Assembly (NCBI GenBank): GCA_003138355.1 | Contig: PLFX01000026.1 | Span: 1 to 64,000, forward strand | DNA: 64,000 bases | From: Solirubrobacterales bacterium | Lineage (GTDB): Bacteria; Actinomycetota; Thermoleophilia; Solirubrobacterales; Solirubrobacteraceae | Direction: 5' to 3' | Shown here: positions 8,087-17,811 of the stretch, piece after piece | Numbering within the stretch: the stretch's first letter is position 1 | Layout of the letters: every line of letters starts with the position of its first letter | Notes under the pieces: model-generated | Seen by the model: only the letters and a program-made list of their open reading frames with translations | What the model was told of the DNA's origin: nothing | Databases searched by the model: none | Translations under genes and position numbers: made by a program

Positions 8087-9199
8087 GTGAGCACGCGGGC
8101 ACAGGAAGAGCCGCTACTCGCGGCACCATCCTCGCGCCCAGGGCGCCGTCGCCCGAACCTGCGGCTGGTTGCGACGCTCGCGACGTTCGCGCTCGCGGCC
8201 GGTTTCACGTATCTCGCGGTGCGTGGCGTCAACTGGCACAAGGCGTGGGTCGCTGTCGAGCACTGCCACATCTGGTGGCTCGTCCCGGCGATGGGCGCGT
8301 TCGCGGCACAGACGTTGATGCGCGCGATGCGCTGGCGCTCGCTGTTCGCACGCGACCGGCGCCCGCCGCGCCTGCGGGTCATCGAAGCGATGCTGGTCGG
8401 CTACCTCTTCAACAACGTGATGCCGGCCCGCGCCGGCGAGGTCGCCCGCGTCGCGTCGCTGACGCGGCGCTCGAACACCCCGCCGGCCGAGATCGTCGGC
8501 ACGGTGGTCGTCGAGCGCGCCTACGACGTATTCGCGGTGCTGCTGATCTTCTTCTGCGCGCTGCCGTGGCTGCCGCACGTGTCCTGGTTTGGCGCGGCGG
8601 CGGTGCTCGCCGCTGTCGCGGCTGCCGGCCTCGCCGCGGTCGTCGGCGTTCTCGCGATCTACGGCGAGCGACCCCTGCTGTGGCTCGCCCGCCCGCTCGC
8701 GCGCCTGCCGCGCCTTGATCCGGAGCGGATCAACGAGCAGATCCGGCTGCTTGCCGCCGGCCTGTCGGGTCTGCGCGAGCTGCGCGTCGCGCTCGAGGCG
8801 CTCGTCTGGAGCCTCGCGGCCTGGATGACGGCCGCGCTGTGGTCGTGGTTCGTGCTGCGCGCCTTCCATGACCTTCCGTTCAGCGCCGGCGTGCTCGTTA
8901 CCGTCGCCGTCGGGCTGTCGATGATCATCCCGTCGCCGCCAGCTGCGATCGGCGTCTTCGAAGCGGCGGGGGTGCTGGCGCTCAAGGCATACGGCTTCTC
9001 TGAGACGGGTGCCCTGCCGTCCGCGATCGTCCTCCACATCTCGAACTTCATCCCGCTCGTTGTAGCCGGCGCGATCGCGCTGCACTTCACGACGCGGCGG
9101 GGCGGCAGGACACCGCTACGGGCGACCTATACTTCGTCTGACCCCCCGGCTAGGGAGCCTGCCCGTGCAAGAGATGGTCATCTACGGCGTCAGCTTTGA
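8087..9199 (+). CDS. Lysylphosphatidylglycerol synthase/flippase-like membrane protein (UPF0104)
   Basis: About 370 residues with 7-8 hydrophobic helices. The family landmarks are RAMRWRSLF after the second helix, VGYLFNNVMPARAGEVARV, VVVERAYDVFAVLL and the late PSPPAAIGVFEA segment. The family resembles the membrane part of MprF and is often annotated as a flippase-like domain. Its substrate here is unknown. GTG 8087 is chosen because it begins just before the basic/hydrophobic first helix. Other in-frame starts exist upstream. The 3' end overlaps the next gene by 35 bases. Confidence 0.82.
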   Translation: MSTRAQEEPLLAAPSSRPGRRRPNLRLVATLATFALAAGFTYLAVRGVNWHKAWVAVEHCHIWWLVPAMGAFAAQTLMRAMRWRSLFARDRRPPRLRVIEAMLVGYLFNNVMPARAGEVARVASLTRRSNTPPAEIVGTVVVERAYDVFAVLLIFFCALPWLPHVSWFGAAAVLAAVAAAGLAAVVGVLAIYGERPLLWLARPLARLPRLDPERINEQIRLLAAGLSGLRELRVALEALVWSLAAWMTAALWSWFVLRAFHDLPFSAGVLVTVAVGLSMIIPSPPAAIGVFEAAGVLALKAYGFSETGALPSAIVLHISNFIPLVVAGAIALHFTTRRGGRTPLRATYTSSDPPAREPARARDGHLRRQL

Positions 9200-9656
9200 C
9201 ATGGTCGGCAAGCAGCCGATCGTCTTGCTGAAGACGGCTGAGGGCAACAAGTTTCTGCCGATCTGGATCGGCCATCCCGAGGCGGCGTCGATCTTGATGA
9301 AGCTCCAGGGGGCGCAGACCCCGCGTCCGATGACCCACGACCTGCTCTGCGACGTGCTCGGGGAGCTCGAGGTGCGCTGCACGCAGGTGGCGGTGACCGA
9401 GCTGCGCGAGAACACATTCTTTGCCTCGATCACGCTCGTCGTCGGCGGGCGCGAGCTCGAGATCGACTCCCGCCCGAGCGACGCGATCGCCCTGGCGGTG
9501 CGCGCCGGCGCGCCGATCTTCGCGGCCGACGAGGTGATCGCCGAGTCGGCGATCGAGTTCGAGCACGAGGTCGAGGACACAGACGACGTGGTCGAGAAGT
9601 TCAAGGAGTTCCTCGACCAGGTCACGCCTGAGGACTTCGCCGCGGGCGACTCCTGA
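9165..9656 (+). CDS. Bifunctional nuclease (BFN/DUF151) domain protein
   Basis: 163 residues. Matches the BFN domain along its length: LPIWIGHPEAASI, the PRPMTHDLL block, ENTFFASITL and DSRPSDAIALAVRAGAPIF, then an acidic C-terminal tail (HEVEDTDDVVEKFKEFL). BFN proteins have been described with nuclease activity in plants. The bacterial role is poorly defined. The GTG start lies inside the end of the preceding gene, so the two are probably co-transcribed. It converges with ddl. The 60-bp gap holds a short CCCCGTTCGGGG hairpin. Confidence 0.9.
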   Translation: MQEMVIYGVSFDMVGKQPIVLLKTAEGNKFLPIWIGHPEAASILMKLQGAQTPRPMTHDLLCDVLGELEVRCTQVAVTELRENTFFASITLVVGGRELEIDSRPSDAIALAVRAGAPIFAADEVIAESAIEFEHEVEDTDDVVEKFKEFLDQVTPEDFAAGDS

Positions 9657-9716
9657 GCTGCTGATGATCTCGGGGGGCCGCACCCCGTTCGGGGCACAGG
9701 CATGCACGGGTCGGAA

Positions 9717-10673
9717 CTACACCGTTGAGCGCGCGCGTGTCAGAGCGAGTTCGACCGTGCGTCCCACAAGCTCGTCAAAGTCGATCCCGGCTGCGTCGGC
9801 GGCCTGTGGCAGCGTGCTCGTCCCCGTGAGGCCCGGGATCGTGTTGAGCTCGAGGATCTGCGGGCCGTCGGCCGCGAGGATCATGTCGACGCGCGCGAAG
9901 CCGTAGCAGCCGAGCAGCTCGTAGGCAGCGAGTGCGACCTCCTGGACGCGCGCTGCGAGCGCCGCGTCGAGATCGGCCGGGCAGGCGAAGCGCGTGCGGC
10001 CGATGTCGTAACGCGCCGTGAAGTCGTAGAAGTCGCGGTCGCGCGCGATCGCTTCGACGATTGGCAGCGCCTGCGCGCCGCCTGCTCGCCCCGACAGCAC
10101 GCCCGCCGCGAGCTCGCGCCCCGCGACGAAACGCTCGATCATCACCTTCGGGTCATAGGAGAACGCGGCGAGGATCGCGGCCGGGACCTCCTGCGCCGAG
10201 CGCGCGAACTTGATCCCGATCGCCGAGCCCTGCCCGACCGGCTTGACGACGAGCGGGAAGTCGAGGCGTTGCTCGATCGCGTCGAGCGCCTGGCCGGCGC
10301 CGAGGTCCCGGAACGCGGTGTCGGTGAAGGCGACCCAGTCGGGCGTCGGCAGCCCGGCGTCGCGCAGCGCGTGCTTCGCGAGCACCTTGTCCGCGCAGCG
10401 CGCGCTCGCCGATACGCCCGACCCGGTGTAGGGAATCCCGAGAACCTCGAGCAGCTCTTGGACGGTCCCGTCCTCCCCGCCGGGGCCATGCATCGCGATG
10501 AACGCGACGTCCGGCGCGCAGTCGTGCAGCGCCGTAAAAAGATCGCCGCCGACGTCGATTCCCACGACCTCGTGCCCGAGGCGTTCGAGCGCGTCCTCGA
10601 CGCGCGCACCGGAAGCGAGCGACACCTGCCGCTCGAGCGACCGCCCCCCCTTCAGAACCGCGACCCGACTCAC
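9717..10673 (-). CDS. ddl: D-alanine--D-alanine ligase
   Basis: 318 residues, ATP-grasp fold. Joins two D-Ala in the cytoplasm for peptidoglycan precursor synthesis. Visible: N-terminal VLKGGRSLERQVSL, MHGPGGEDGTVQ, PYTGSGVSASA, the ATP-binding FPLVVKPVGQGSAIGI, and the metal-binding end ILELNTIPGLT. Length is normal. The GTG start overlaps the TGA of the aminotransferase gene (GTGA), so the two are translationally coupled. Confidence 0.95.
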   Translation of the reverse strand: MSRVAVLKGGRSLERQVSLASGARVEDALERLGHEVVGIDVGGDLFTALHDCAPDVAFIAMHGPGGEDGTVQELLEVLGIPYTGSGVSASARCADKVLAKHALRDAGLPTPDWVAFTDTAFRDLGAGQALDAIEQRLDFPLVVKPVGQGSAIGIKFARSAQEVPAAILAAFSYDPKVMIERFVAGRELAAGVLSGRAGGAQALPIVEAIARDRDFYDFTARYDIGRTRFACPADLDAALAARVQEVALAAYELLGCYGFARVDMILAADGPQILELNTIPGLTGTSTLPQAADAAGIDFDELVGRTVELALTRARSTV

Positions 10674-12082
10674 GCCGGTCGCGACCGCCGCGCCCCCTCG
10701 CCCGAGCGCCGCGGCAGTTCGAGAACGGGCGCGAGCTCCTCGGTCAGCTCATTGGCGGCGTCGTCAGCCGGCGCGGCGCCGTGGCGGCCGGTCAATGAGC
10801 CGTAAAGCGCGAGCTGCTCGTCGACGATCTTCGCGATGCGGCGGATCCCTTCGCGGATCTGCTCCTCGGGCACGCTCGAAAAGTTCAGTCGCATCGCATT
10901 GTGCCCGCGCCCGTCGTCGTAGGCCCCCTCTCCGGGGACGAAGGCGACGTGCTCGCGCAGCGCGCGCGCGAGCAGGTCGGTCGTGTCGATGTAGTCGGGC
11001 AGCGTGAGCCAGACGAACAGGCCGCCGTGGGGATGCGTCCAGCGCGCCTGCGCCGGCATGAACTCGGCGAGCGCGTCGAGCATCGCGTCGCGTCGCACGT
11101 GGTAGGTCTCGCGCGCGGCGTTGACGTACTCGCGCCAGTCGCCGTTCGCGAAGTAGGCGGCGACGAAGTGCTGCGTGAGCGAGGAGGAGCAGAGGTCGGA
11201 GGAGACCTTGCCGAGGTTGAGCTTCGCGAGGACGGGCCGTGGCGCCACGACCCAGCCGATCCGGATGCCGGCGGAGAGGATCTTCGACATCGTGCCGACG
11301 TAGATCACGAACTCGCCGCCGTCGCGCGAGCCGCGCGGAACCTCGAGCGAGCGCAGCGTCGGCAGCGCGTCGCCCTCGTAGCGCAGCAGACCGTACGGGT
11401 TGTCCTCGAGCACGAGCAGCTCGCGCTCACGCGCGACCTCGACGAGGCGCCGGCGGCGCGCCAGCGACATCGAGACGCCGGCCGGGTTCTGGAAGGTCGG
11501 GATGGTGTAAATGAACTTGGGTCGGCGCCCTTCGGCGGCGAGCTGATCGAGCGTGCGCTCGAGGAGGTCGATCTGCATCCCGTCGGCGTCCATCTCGATC
11601 TGCACGACCTGCGCCTCGTAGGCGCAGAACGTCGGGACCGCGCCGGGATAGGTGGGACCCTCGGCGATCACGACGTCGCCGGGGTCGAGCAGCGTCTTGC
11701 AGACGAGGTCGATCGCCTGCTGGCCGCCGGTCGTGACGATCAGCTCGTCGGCGGCGACGCGCGTGTCCTCCTCGGCCATTATCTGGACGATGCACTCCTT
11801 GACCGGTTGGAGCCCGTCGGTCGGGCCGTATTGCAGCGCCGCCGCGGTCGCGCCGTCGGCGATGCGCTCCATCGCCGCGGTGAACAGGCGCGGCTCGAAG
11901 AGCGAGGTGTCGGGTAGCCCTCCGGCGAGCGAGATGATGTCGAGCCGGTCGGTCACGGCCATCAGATCGCGCATCACCGAAGAGCGCATCCGTCCGGTCC
12001 GTGTGGCAAACAGCGCGCTGTAGCGCTCCAGCTCGTGCGCGGCGGGCCGGGGCGGGCGGCGGCGCTCGTCGCCGAAGCTCAT
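10670..12082 (-). CDS. PLP-dependent aminotransferase, class I (MocR/LysN-like)
   Basis: About 470 residues, fold-type I. Visible: ISLAGGLPDTSLF, YGPTDGLQPVKECI, VTTGGQQAIDLV (cofactor phosphate contacts), IPTFQNPAGVSMS, DNPYGLLRYEG, and the Lys-region SKILSAGIRIGW. The closest families are 2-aminoadipate/alpha-aminotransferases of the LysN/AlaA type, and the substrate cannot be fixed from sequence. ATG 12082 (MSFGDERRRPPRP) has AGCGGAAG just upstream. The frame stays open above it without conserved content. It is coupled to ddl. A role in cell-wall amino acid supply is possible but unproven. Confidence 0.86.
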   Translation of the reverse strand: MSFGDERRRPPRPAAHELERYSALFATRTGRMRSSVMRDLMAVTDRLDIISLAGGLPDTSLFEPRLFTAAMERIADGATAAALQYGPTDGLQPVKECIVQIMAEEDTRVAADELIVTTGGQQAIDLVCKTLLDPGDVVIAEGPTYPGAVPTFCAYEAQVVQIEMDADGMQIDLLERTLDQLAAEGRRPKFIYTIPTFQNPAGVSMSLARRRRLVEVARERELLVLEDNPYGLLRYEGDALPTLRSLEVPRGSRDGGEFVIYVGTMSKILSAGIRIGWVVAPRPVLAKLNLGKVSSDLCSSSLTQHFVAAYFANGDWREYVNAARETYHVRRDAMLDALAEFMPAQARWTHPHGGLFVWLTLPDYIDTTDLLARALREHVAFVPGEGAYDDGRGHNAMRLNFSSVPEEQIREGIRRIAKIVDEQLALYGSLTGRHGAAPADDAANELTEELAPVLELPRRSGEGARRSRPA

Positions 12083-12236
12083 CTTCCGCTCTCTTCGACG
12101 CGTCGCTGCGATGCTGAAGTCATCGAGGTCAACCGCAAGATGAACCCACGGTAGCGCACGATGACCACGGCGGAGCTTCGCGAAACCTCGTGCCCAGGGT
12201 GCTGAGGGCCGCCTCCTGAGCCCTCGTCCGCGCAAG

Positions 12237-13673
12237 GTGGTCCTCGTCGTGATCGACGGCGCGGCGCCGGCGATGGTGGAACGCGCCGTCCACGCGGGGC
12301 GGACCCCGGCGCTCGCGGCGCTGATCGAGCGGGGTCGCTTCATCCGTGACGCCGTCTCCGTGTTCCCCTCGGTGACGCCGGTCTGCGCGGCGTCGATCGC
12401 GACCGGACTCGGACCCGATCGCCACCACATCCCGGCGATGAACTGGTACCACCGTGGCGAGCGCCGCTACATCGAGTACGGCTCGAGCTTCCGCGCCTCG
12501 CTGCGCTTCGGCCTCGCGCGCCAGCTGACGGACACGATCTACAACATGAACGCAGCGCATCTGGCGGCCGATGCGCTGACCGTCTTCGAGATGCTCGACG
12601 ACGCGGACCTGCGCACGGCGGGCACGACCTATCTGATGTATCGCGGACGACACCGCCACGTCCCCGCCCGCGACTCGCTGCTCACGCGGATCGCGGCGCT
12701 CTCGGTCGTGCGCCACCCGGTGCTGGGCCCCCGCGAGCTCTTCTACGCCGACGTCTTCGCAAGCCGCGCGACCGGCTGCTCGGGAACGCTCGGCATGCCC
12801 GGGGTGCGCGACCGCCACTCGGGCTGCGTCGGCTCCTACCTCGTCGAGCACGACCTGTTCGACTTTCTGCTGCTCTCGCTGCCCGACAACGACAACTGGT
12901 CGCACCGCTACGGACCTGAGAACCAGCTCGACTCGCTGGCCGAAGCCGACCGCCAGATCTGGCGGCTGTTCGAAGCGGGTGGCGGCGTCGATCGCTTCCT
13001 CGCCGAGCACGCCGTGATCGTCATCGCCGACCACGCGCACACGCTCGTCGAGAGCACGATCTCGCTCGTCTCCCACTTCACCGGGCGCTTCGACATCCGC
13101 CTGCCGACCGATCTGCGCGAGCCCGGCAGCGCCCAGGTCGCGCTGTGCCCGAACTCGCGCGCGGCGATGATCTACGTGCTCGAGCCGCGCCTGCTGCGCG
13201 CGGTCGTCGATCGCGCGCGTCGCCTCGAGGGCGTCGAGCACGTCATCTGGCGGGACGGCGAGGAGGTGGTCGTCGCCGGGGACGCGGGTGGCGAGCTGCG
13301 CCTCGCGCCGGGCGACGGGGTCCGCGACCTGCGCGGGCGCTCGTGGCGCGTGCACGGCGCGCTCGCGGTGCTCGAGGGCCGGATCGAGGACGGCATGTTT
13401 CGCAGCGAACGCTTTCCCGACGCGCTCGGGCGCATCTGGGATGCCGCGAGCTGTCCCGCGGCCGGCGAGGTGCTGCTTTCGGCGGCCGACGGCGTCGAGT
13501 TCACCGATTGGGGCGGCGCAAGCCACATCGGGGGCGGCAGCCACGGCTCACTCGGCGCCGGCGACTCGCTCGTACCGCTGATCTGTTGCGGGCTGGACGG
13601 CGAGCTCGAGCGCGAGCAGTGGTCGATCAAGGATGTCGTGCCGCTCGTCCGGCGGCACTTCGGTCTCGGCTAG
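12237..13673 (+). CDS. Alkaline phosphatase-superfamily phosphodiesterase/nucleotide pyrophosphatase
   Basis: About 478 residues. VVLVVIDGAAPAM supplies the first metal-binding Asp. The nucleophile region is FPSVTPVCAASIATG (Thr or Ser in the usual place), followed by NWYHRG. A second metal site appears as SLPDNDNWSHRYGP and IVIADHAHT. The fold matches type I phosphodiesterases. There is no signal peptide, so it looks cytoplasmic. The natural substrate is unknown. The start is GTG 12237 or slightly upstream (SPRPRK also reads in frame). Divergent from the aminotransferase gene across 154 bp. Confidence 0.8.
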   Translation: MVLVVIDGAAPAMVERAVHAGRTPALAALIERGRFIRDAVSVFPSVTPVCAASIATGLGPDRHHIPAMNWYHRGERRYIEYGSSFRASLRFGLARQLTDTIYNMNAAHLAADALTVFEMLDDADLRTAGTTYLMYRGRHRHVPARDSLLTRIAALSVVRHPVLGPRELFYADVFASRATGCSGTLGMPGVRDRHSGCVGSYLVEHDLFDFLLLSLPDNDNWSHRYGPENQLDSLAEADRQIWRLFEAGGGVDRFLAEHAVIVIADHAHTLVESTISLVSHFTGRFDIRLPTDLREPGSAQVALCPNSRAAMIYVLEPRLLRAVVDRARRLEGVEHVIWRDGEEVVVAGDAGGELRLAPGDGVRDLRGRSWRVHGALAVLEGRIEDGMFRSERFPDALGRIWDAASCPAAGEVLLSAADGVEFTDWGGASHIGGGSHGSLGAGDSLVPLICCGLDGELEREQWSIKDVVPLVRRHFGLG

Positions 13674-13682
13674 CCCGCCGCG

Positions 13683-14468
13683 CTATTCGGCGGCCACGAG
13701 GATTTGCTCGATCGAGTCCGCGCGCAGCCGCTGCGAGCAGCTGACCAGGACGCCCATCAGCCACGGGTCCTCGTCGGCGGGGATCAGCCGCGTCGGTAGC
13801 TGCGTCACGAGCGCCGCGACTGCGAGCCTGCGGTCGAAGCCGAGCACGCCGCCGCGCGCGCCGGTCATACCTGCGTCGGTGACGTACGCCGTCCCGCCCG
13901 GGAGCACGCGCGCGTCGGCCGTTGGGACGTGCGTGTGGCTACCGACGACCGCCGTGACGCGGCCGTCCAGATGCCAGCCCATCGCGACCTTCTCGCTCGT
14001 CGCCTCCGCGTGCATGTCGACGAGGATGTGATCGACGCTACTGCCGAGCTCGGCGAGAAGCCCGTCGACCTCGGCGAACGCGGAGCGGCCGGCCTGGACA
14101 TAGAGGTTCCCTGAGAGGTTGATCACCGCCAGGCGCTGACCGTCGCGCTCGATCACCGTATGACCGCGACCGGGCTGGCTTCGCAGGTAGTTGGCGGGCC
14201 GCACGATCCGCGGCTGCTCATCGAGATACGCGTAGATCTCCGTGCGCCGGTAGGCATGGTTGCCGAGGGTGATCGCGTCAACGCCGGCGGCGAGCAGCTC
14301 GTCGGCGAGCTTCGGCGTGATGCCAAAGCCGCCGGCCACGTTCTCGGCGTTGACGACGACGAACGTCGGCGCGTAGCGCTCCCGCAGGCCGGGGAGCAGC
14401 GCCAGGAGCGCCCGGCGCCCGGCGGAGCCAACGAGATCGCCGCAGAAGAGGATCCGCACATCCGCCAT
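13683..14468 (-). CDS. YmdB/TIGR00282-type metallophosphoesterase
   Basis: 261 residues. Metal-binding motifs in order: FCGDLVGSAGR, VNAENVAGGFGI, ITLGNHAYRR, VDMHAEATSEK and VVGSHTHVPTAD. In Bacillus, YmdB is a cyclic-nucleotide phosphodiesterase affecting biofilm fate. The gene converges with the phosphodiesterase above, with only 9 bp between stops. ATG 14468 gives the family N-terminus MADVRILFCGD. Confidence 0.9.
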   Translation of the reverse strand: MADVRILFCGDLVGSAGRRALLALLPGLRERYAPTFVVVNAENVAGGFGITPKLADELLAAGVDAITLGNHAYRRTEIYAYLDEQPRIVRPANYLRSQPGRGHTVIERDGQRLAVINLSGNLYVQAGRSAFAEVDGLLAELGSSVDHILVDMHAEATSEKVAMGWHLDGRVTAVVGSHTHVPTADARVLPGGTAYVTDAGMTGARGGVLGFDRRLAVAALVTQLPTRLIPADEDPWLMGVLVSCSQRLRADSIEQILVAAE

Positions 14469-14529
14469 CCCCGCGAGACTAGTGTGTAGCGCCCGGGCGG
14501 TCCATCGTCTCGGCGGGGAAGGCAGACCG

Positions 14530-15735
14530 GTGCGGATAACAACTGGAGAACCCCGGGACGTGGCAGGGGCGGGCGAGCCGCCGGCGCAAGCGGGGAACGG
14601 CGAGGCGCCCGCGGAGCCGGCGCCCGCGGCCGCTCCCGCGCCGCTCGTAATCCCCCAGGGCGTACAGCTGGTCCTGCTCCTGGTCGCGCTGCTCGCCCTG
14701 TGGGTCGCGGCGCGTGCAGCGCGCGAGGTCGTGCTCGTCTTCACCGTCGCGTCACTGATCGCGCTGCTGCTGAACCCCCACGTCGAACGCCTGCGCCGCT
14801 ACCGCGTCCCGCGGGGTCTCGCGATCCCGCTCACCTATCTCCTACTGCTGGTCCTCGTGGTCGCTGTCGGCTGGCTCCTCGCGCAGCCGATCACAAACCA
14901 GGTCAACTCCTTCGTGCATCACCTGCCACAGATCACCGCGCAGGCGAACAAGGGGCTCGGGAACCTGCAGCAGTTCCTCAACCACGCGGGCGTCCACGTC
15001 AACTTGCGCAAGCAGGGGCACACCGCGCTGAACACGCTCGAGCACAACGTGGTCAAGGGGTCGAGCTCACTGCTTTCGTTCACCACGAGCATCCTCGCCA
15101 GCGTCGCGAACGCGGCGATCTCGCTCGTCCTGATCTTCGTCGTGTCGGTCTACTTCCTGATCTATGCACGCCAGATCGGCACGCTCGTCCGGCGCTTGCT
15201 ACCGCCGGGCGACGGCACGCCGCAGGACGACTTCCCGACGCGTGCCCAGGTCGCGGTCTCGAGCTACGTGCGCGGCCAGCTGATCTTCAGCATCGCGATG
15301 GGCACCGGTGCGGGCGTCGCCCTCTGGATCTACGGCGCGTTGGGGATCTTCCCGGACGGGCGCACCTACGCCTTCGCGTTCGGCACGTTCTTCGGCGTGA
15401 TGGAGCTTGTTCCGTACGTCGGCCCGATCCTCGGGGCGATCCCCGCGGTCTTGCTCGCCCTGTTCGAGAGCCCGCTCAGCGCGATCTGGGTGGTGATCCT
15501 GTTCGTCGCCATCCAGCAGCTCGAGGGGCACGTCGTCGCGCCGCAGATCTTCAGCCACGCGCTGCGCATCAACCCGCTGCTCGTGATCCTCTCGCTGCTC
15601 TTCGGCGACGCGATCTACGGCATCGTCGGCGCACTCGTCGCGCTACCGGTTGCGGCCGTGCTGCGCGAGACGATCCTCTACTTGCGTCGTCACGTCGTCT
15701 TTGAGTCCTGGCACGTCCCCCGAGGAAGCGGATGA
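14530..15735 (+). CDS. AI-2E family transporter
   Basis: About 401 residues. A Pro/Ala-rich N-terminus (about 45 residues) precedes roughly eight hydrophobic helices. The family-typical region is the long periplasmic/cytosolic segment after helix 3 (TNQVNSFVHHLPQI) and the C-terminal PYVGPILGAIPAVLLAL. Members export varied small molecules or act as antiporters. AI-2 export is proven for only a few. GTG 14530 is chosen for the GGGGAAGG site at 14515-14522. Its stop overlaps the ABC ATPase start (ATGA). Confidence 0.88.
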   Translation: MRITTGEPRDVAGAGEPPAQAGNGEAPAEPAPAAAPAPLVIPQGVQLVLLLVALLALWVAARAAREVVLVFTVASLIALLLNPHVERLRRYRVPRGLAIPLTYLLLLVLVVAVGWLLAQPITNQVNSFVHHLPQITAQANKGLGNLQQFLNHAGVHVNLRKQGHTALNTLEHNVVKGSSSLLSFTTSILASVANAAISLVLIFVVSVYFLIYARQIGTLVRRLLPPGDGTPQDDFPTRAQVAVSSYVRGQLIFSIAMGTGAGVALWIYGALGIFPDGRTYAFAFGTFFGVMELVPYVGPILGAIPAVLLALFESPLSAIWVVILFVAIQQLEGHVVAPQIFSHALRINPLLVILSLLFGDAIYGIVGALVALPVAAVLRETILYLRRHVVFESWHVPRGSG

Positions 15736-16427
15736 CGCGGCTCCAGGCACGCGGGCTCTCGAAGCGATTTGGCTCGCGCGTCGCGGTGCGCGACGTCAGC
15801 TTCGAGCTCGACCCGGGCGCGGTGCTCGCGATCATCGGGCCGAACGGCGCGGGCAAGACGACGCTCCTGTCGATGCTCGCAGGCGGTCTGGCGCCAAGCG
15901 CGGGCGAGCTGCGCGTCCCGGCCGAGGGCGGCGTCGGCTGGGTGCCGCAGCAGACCGCCGTCTACTCAAAGCTCTCGGTCGCGGAGAACCTGCGCCTGTT
16001 CGCGCGGCTCGAGCGCGTCGCGGACGTCGAGGCGGCCGTCGCCGGAATGCTCGACCAGGCTGGCTTGCGCGAGCGCGCAGACGAGCCCGTCGGCCGGCTC
16101 TCGGGCGGCAACCGCCAGCGCGTCAACATCGCGATCGGCCTGATCGCGGATCCCTCCGTGTTGCTGCTCGACGAGCCGAGCTCGGCGCTCGACCCGCGCC
16201 AGCGCGCGCGCCTTTGGGAGTTCATCCTGACGCGCGTCGCCGGTGGGACGAGCGTCGCCTTTGCGACCCACGACATCGCCGAGGCCGAGCGCTACGCGGG
16301 TCAGCTCCTCGTCCTCGCGGACGGCGAGATGCTCTTCGCCGGGCCGCCGCAGGGGCTTCGCGGCGCCGAGCACGGCAGCGACCTCGAGCGTGCGTTCGTG
16401 GCGTTCCTCGCCGAGCGGGGGCACTAG
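15732..16427 (+). CDS. ABC transporter ATP-binding protein
   Basis: 231 residues. Walker A GPNGAGKTTL (about residue 38), signature LSGGNRQRVNIAIG, Walker B VLLLDEPSSALD and switch His in FATHDIAEAE. Couples ATP hydrolysis to the ABC-2 permease encoded next. The stop TAG shares its G with the permease GTG. Substrate unknown. A drug or lipid exporter is the usual role of this arrangement. Confidence 0.93.
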   Translation: MTRLQARGLSKRFGSRVAVRDVSFELDPGAVLAIIGPNGAGKTTLLSMLAGGLAPSAGELRVPAEGGVGWVPQQTAVYSKLSVAENLRLFARLERVADVEAAVAGMLDQAGLRERADEPVGRLSGGNRQRVNIAIGLIADPSVLLLDEPSSALDPRQRARLWEFILTRVAGGTSVAFATHDIAEAERYAGQLLVLADGEMLFAGPPQGLRGAEHGSDLERAFVAFLAERGH

Positions 16428-17770
16428 TGGGCCTCGCGCTGCGGGCACTGCTCGCCAAGGACCTGCGGATCCTCGGTCGCTCGCCGGCGCTCGCCGCCCT
16501 GCTGATCATCTACCCGATCGCGATCGCGCTGCTGATCGGGCTTGCCCTGTCGAGCTCGCCGGCGCTGCCGCGGGTCGCTTTCCTCAACGAGATCCCGCCG
16601 GATCAGGCGACGGTCCAGCTTGGCCGCGAGTCGATCAATACGACGACCTATGAGCGCAGGCTCTTTCAGGCGATCCAGCCGGTGCCGGTCGCAACGCGAG
16701 CCCAGGCGATCGCGGACGTGCGCAGCGGCGCGACGATCGCCGCGCTGATCATCCCCGCCGAGCTGCCGCAGGAGCTCGCGAGCGCGTCGCAGACGGCGTA
16801 CGTCGATGTGATCTACAACAACAACGCGGTCAACCAGTCGCTCGTCGAGCAGGCGATCGAGTCGAAGCTGGCCCAGGCGAACGCAGCGCTCGCGGCACAG
16901 CTCTCCCGCGTCGCCGACAGCTACATCGACCTGCTGTTGAAGGGCGGCAACCTCAACTTCCTCGGCTCGACGTACAAGATCCTCGGGCTTGTTCGCGCGC
17001 ACAGCCTGCTCCAGGCGATCACCGCCGAGCTGCCACCCTCCTCGCCGGTCCGGCCGCGGGTCGAGCAAGTCGAGAGCTTCGCGGAGGTGGCCGTCCAGCA
17101 CCTCGGAGGCTCGAAGGCGGTGATCGGCGCGGTTGCCGAACCGATCGGCGTCAAGCAGGAGGTTCTCTCGGGCCACCGCACGCCGCTCAACGACTACGCC
17201 GTCGCCGTGGCGGTGTCGGTAAGCCTGATGTTCGTCTGCATCCTGCTCGCCTCGGGCATGCTCGCGCTCGAGCGCGAGGAGGGGACGCTCGCCCGGTTGC
17301 GACGCGGCCTGGTTCCCGCCGGGCTGTTACTCGGCGCGAAGGCGCTTCTCGCCGCGATCGTCGGCTTCGCGGTCTCGTTCGCAATGCTCGCGGGCATCGG
17401 CATCTTCGTCCCGCTCGACTGGGCTCGCGTGGGCCTGTGGATCGCGTCCATCGCGGTCGGGAGCGTCGCCTTCGCGACACTCGGCGTTGCGATGGGCGCA
17501 ATCGTCCGCGACCTCCGCGCAGCCTCCTTGCTCGCGCTCTTCGTGTCGCTCCCGCTCGTCTTTCTCGCTCTCGTGCCGAGCGCGGCCGTCTCGAGCGCAC
17601 TATTCGATGCGATCCGCATCATCTCCGCGATCTTCCCCTTCAAGCCGGCGCTCGAGGCGCTCGACGCTGCGATCAACCAGTCGCAGCCGAGTCTGCTCGA
17701 GGCGCTCGGCCACCTCGCCGCCCTGATCGCCGGCTTCGGCGTGGTCGCGCGGCTCGCGCTGCGCGGCTAG
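16427..17770 (+). CDS. ABC-2 type transporter permease
   Basis: 447 residues. One N-terminal helix ([20 protein letters not shown]) is followed by an extracytoplasmic domain of about 200 residues, then five or six helices from about residue 255 ([20 protein letters not shown] onward). This is the YhgE/Pip-like or ABC-2 layout. The ectodomain is coiled-coil rich ([20 protein letters not shown]). The start is the GTG overlapping the ATPase stop. An open frame upstream is an artefact over the ATPase gene. hemB follows 41 bp later, so the exporter could share transcripts with the heme block. Confidence 0.88.
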   Translation: MGLALRALLAKDLRILGRSPALAALLIIYPIAIALLIGLALSSSPALPRVAFLNEIPPDQATVQLGRESINTTTYERRLFQAIQPVPVATRAQAIADVRSGATIAALIIPAELPQELASASQTAYVDVIYNNNAVNQSLVEQAIESKLAQANAALAAQLSRVADSYIDLLLKGGNLNFLGSTYKILGLVRAHSLLQAITAELPPSSPVRPRVEQVESFAEVAVQHLGGSKAVIGAVAEPIGVKQEVLSGHRTPLNDYAVAVAVSVSLMFVCILLASGMLALEREEGTLARLRRGLVPAGLLLGAKALLAAIVGFAVSFAMLAGIGIFVPLDWARVGLWIASIAVGSVAFATLGVAMGAIVRDLRAASLLALFVSLPLVFLALVPSAAVSSALFDAIRIISAIFPFKPALEALDAAINQSQPSLLEALGHLAALIAGFGVVARLALRG

Positions 17771-17811
17771 GGCCGGCGGCCGGCGCCCGCGCGGGAGCTA
17801 CCATCCGCTGG

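Noticed and set aside
8114-9085. Long minus-strand frame over the flippase-like gene
   Set aside because: Composition is Arg/Asp-rich shadow of a high-GC gene, and the plus-strand frame has clear family motifs.
10901-11917. Plus-strand frame over the aminotransferase gene
   Set aside because: Shadow frame: the minus strand carries the PLP enzyme motifs.
12129-13544. Minus-strand frame of 471 codons over the phosphodiesterase
   Set aside because: Shadow. No recognisable protein content, and the plus strand has both metal-binding sites.
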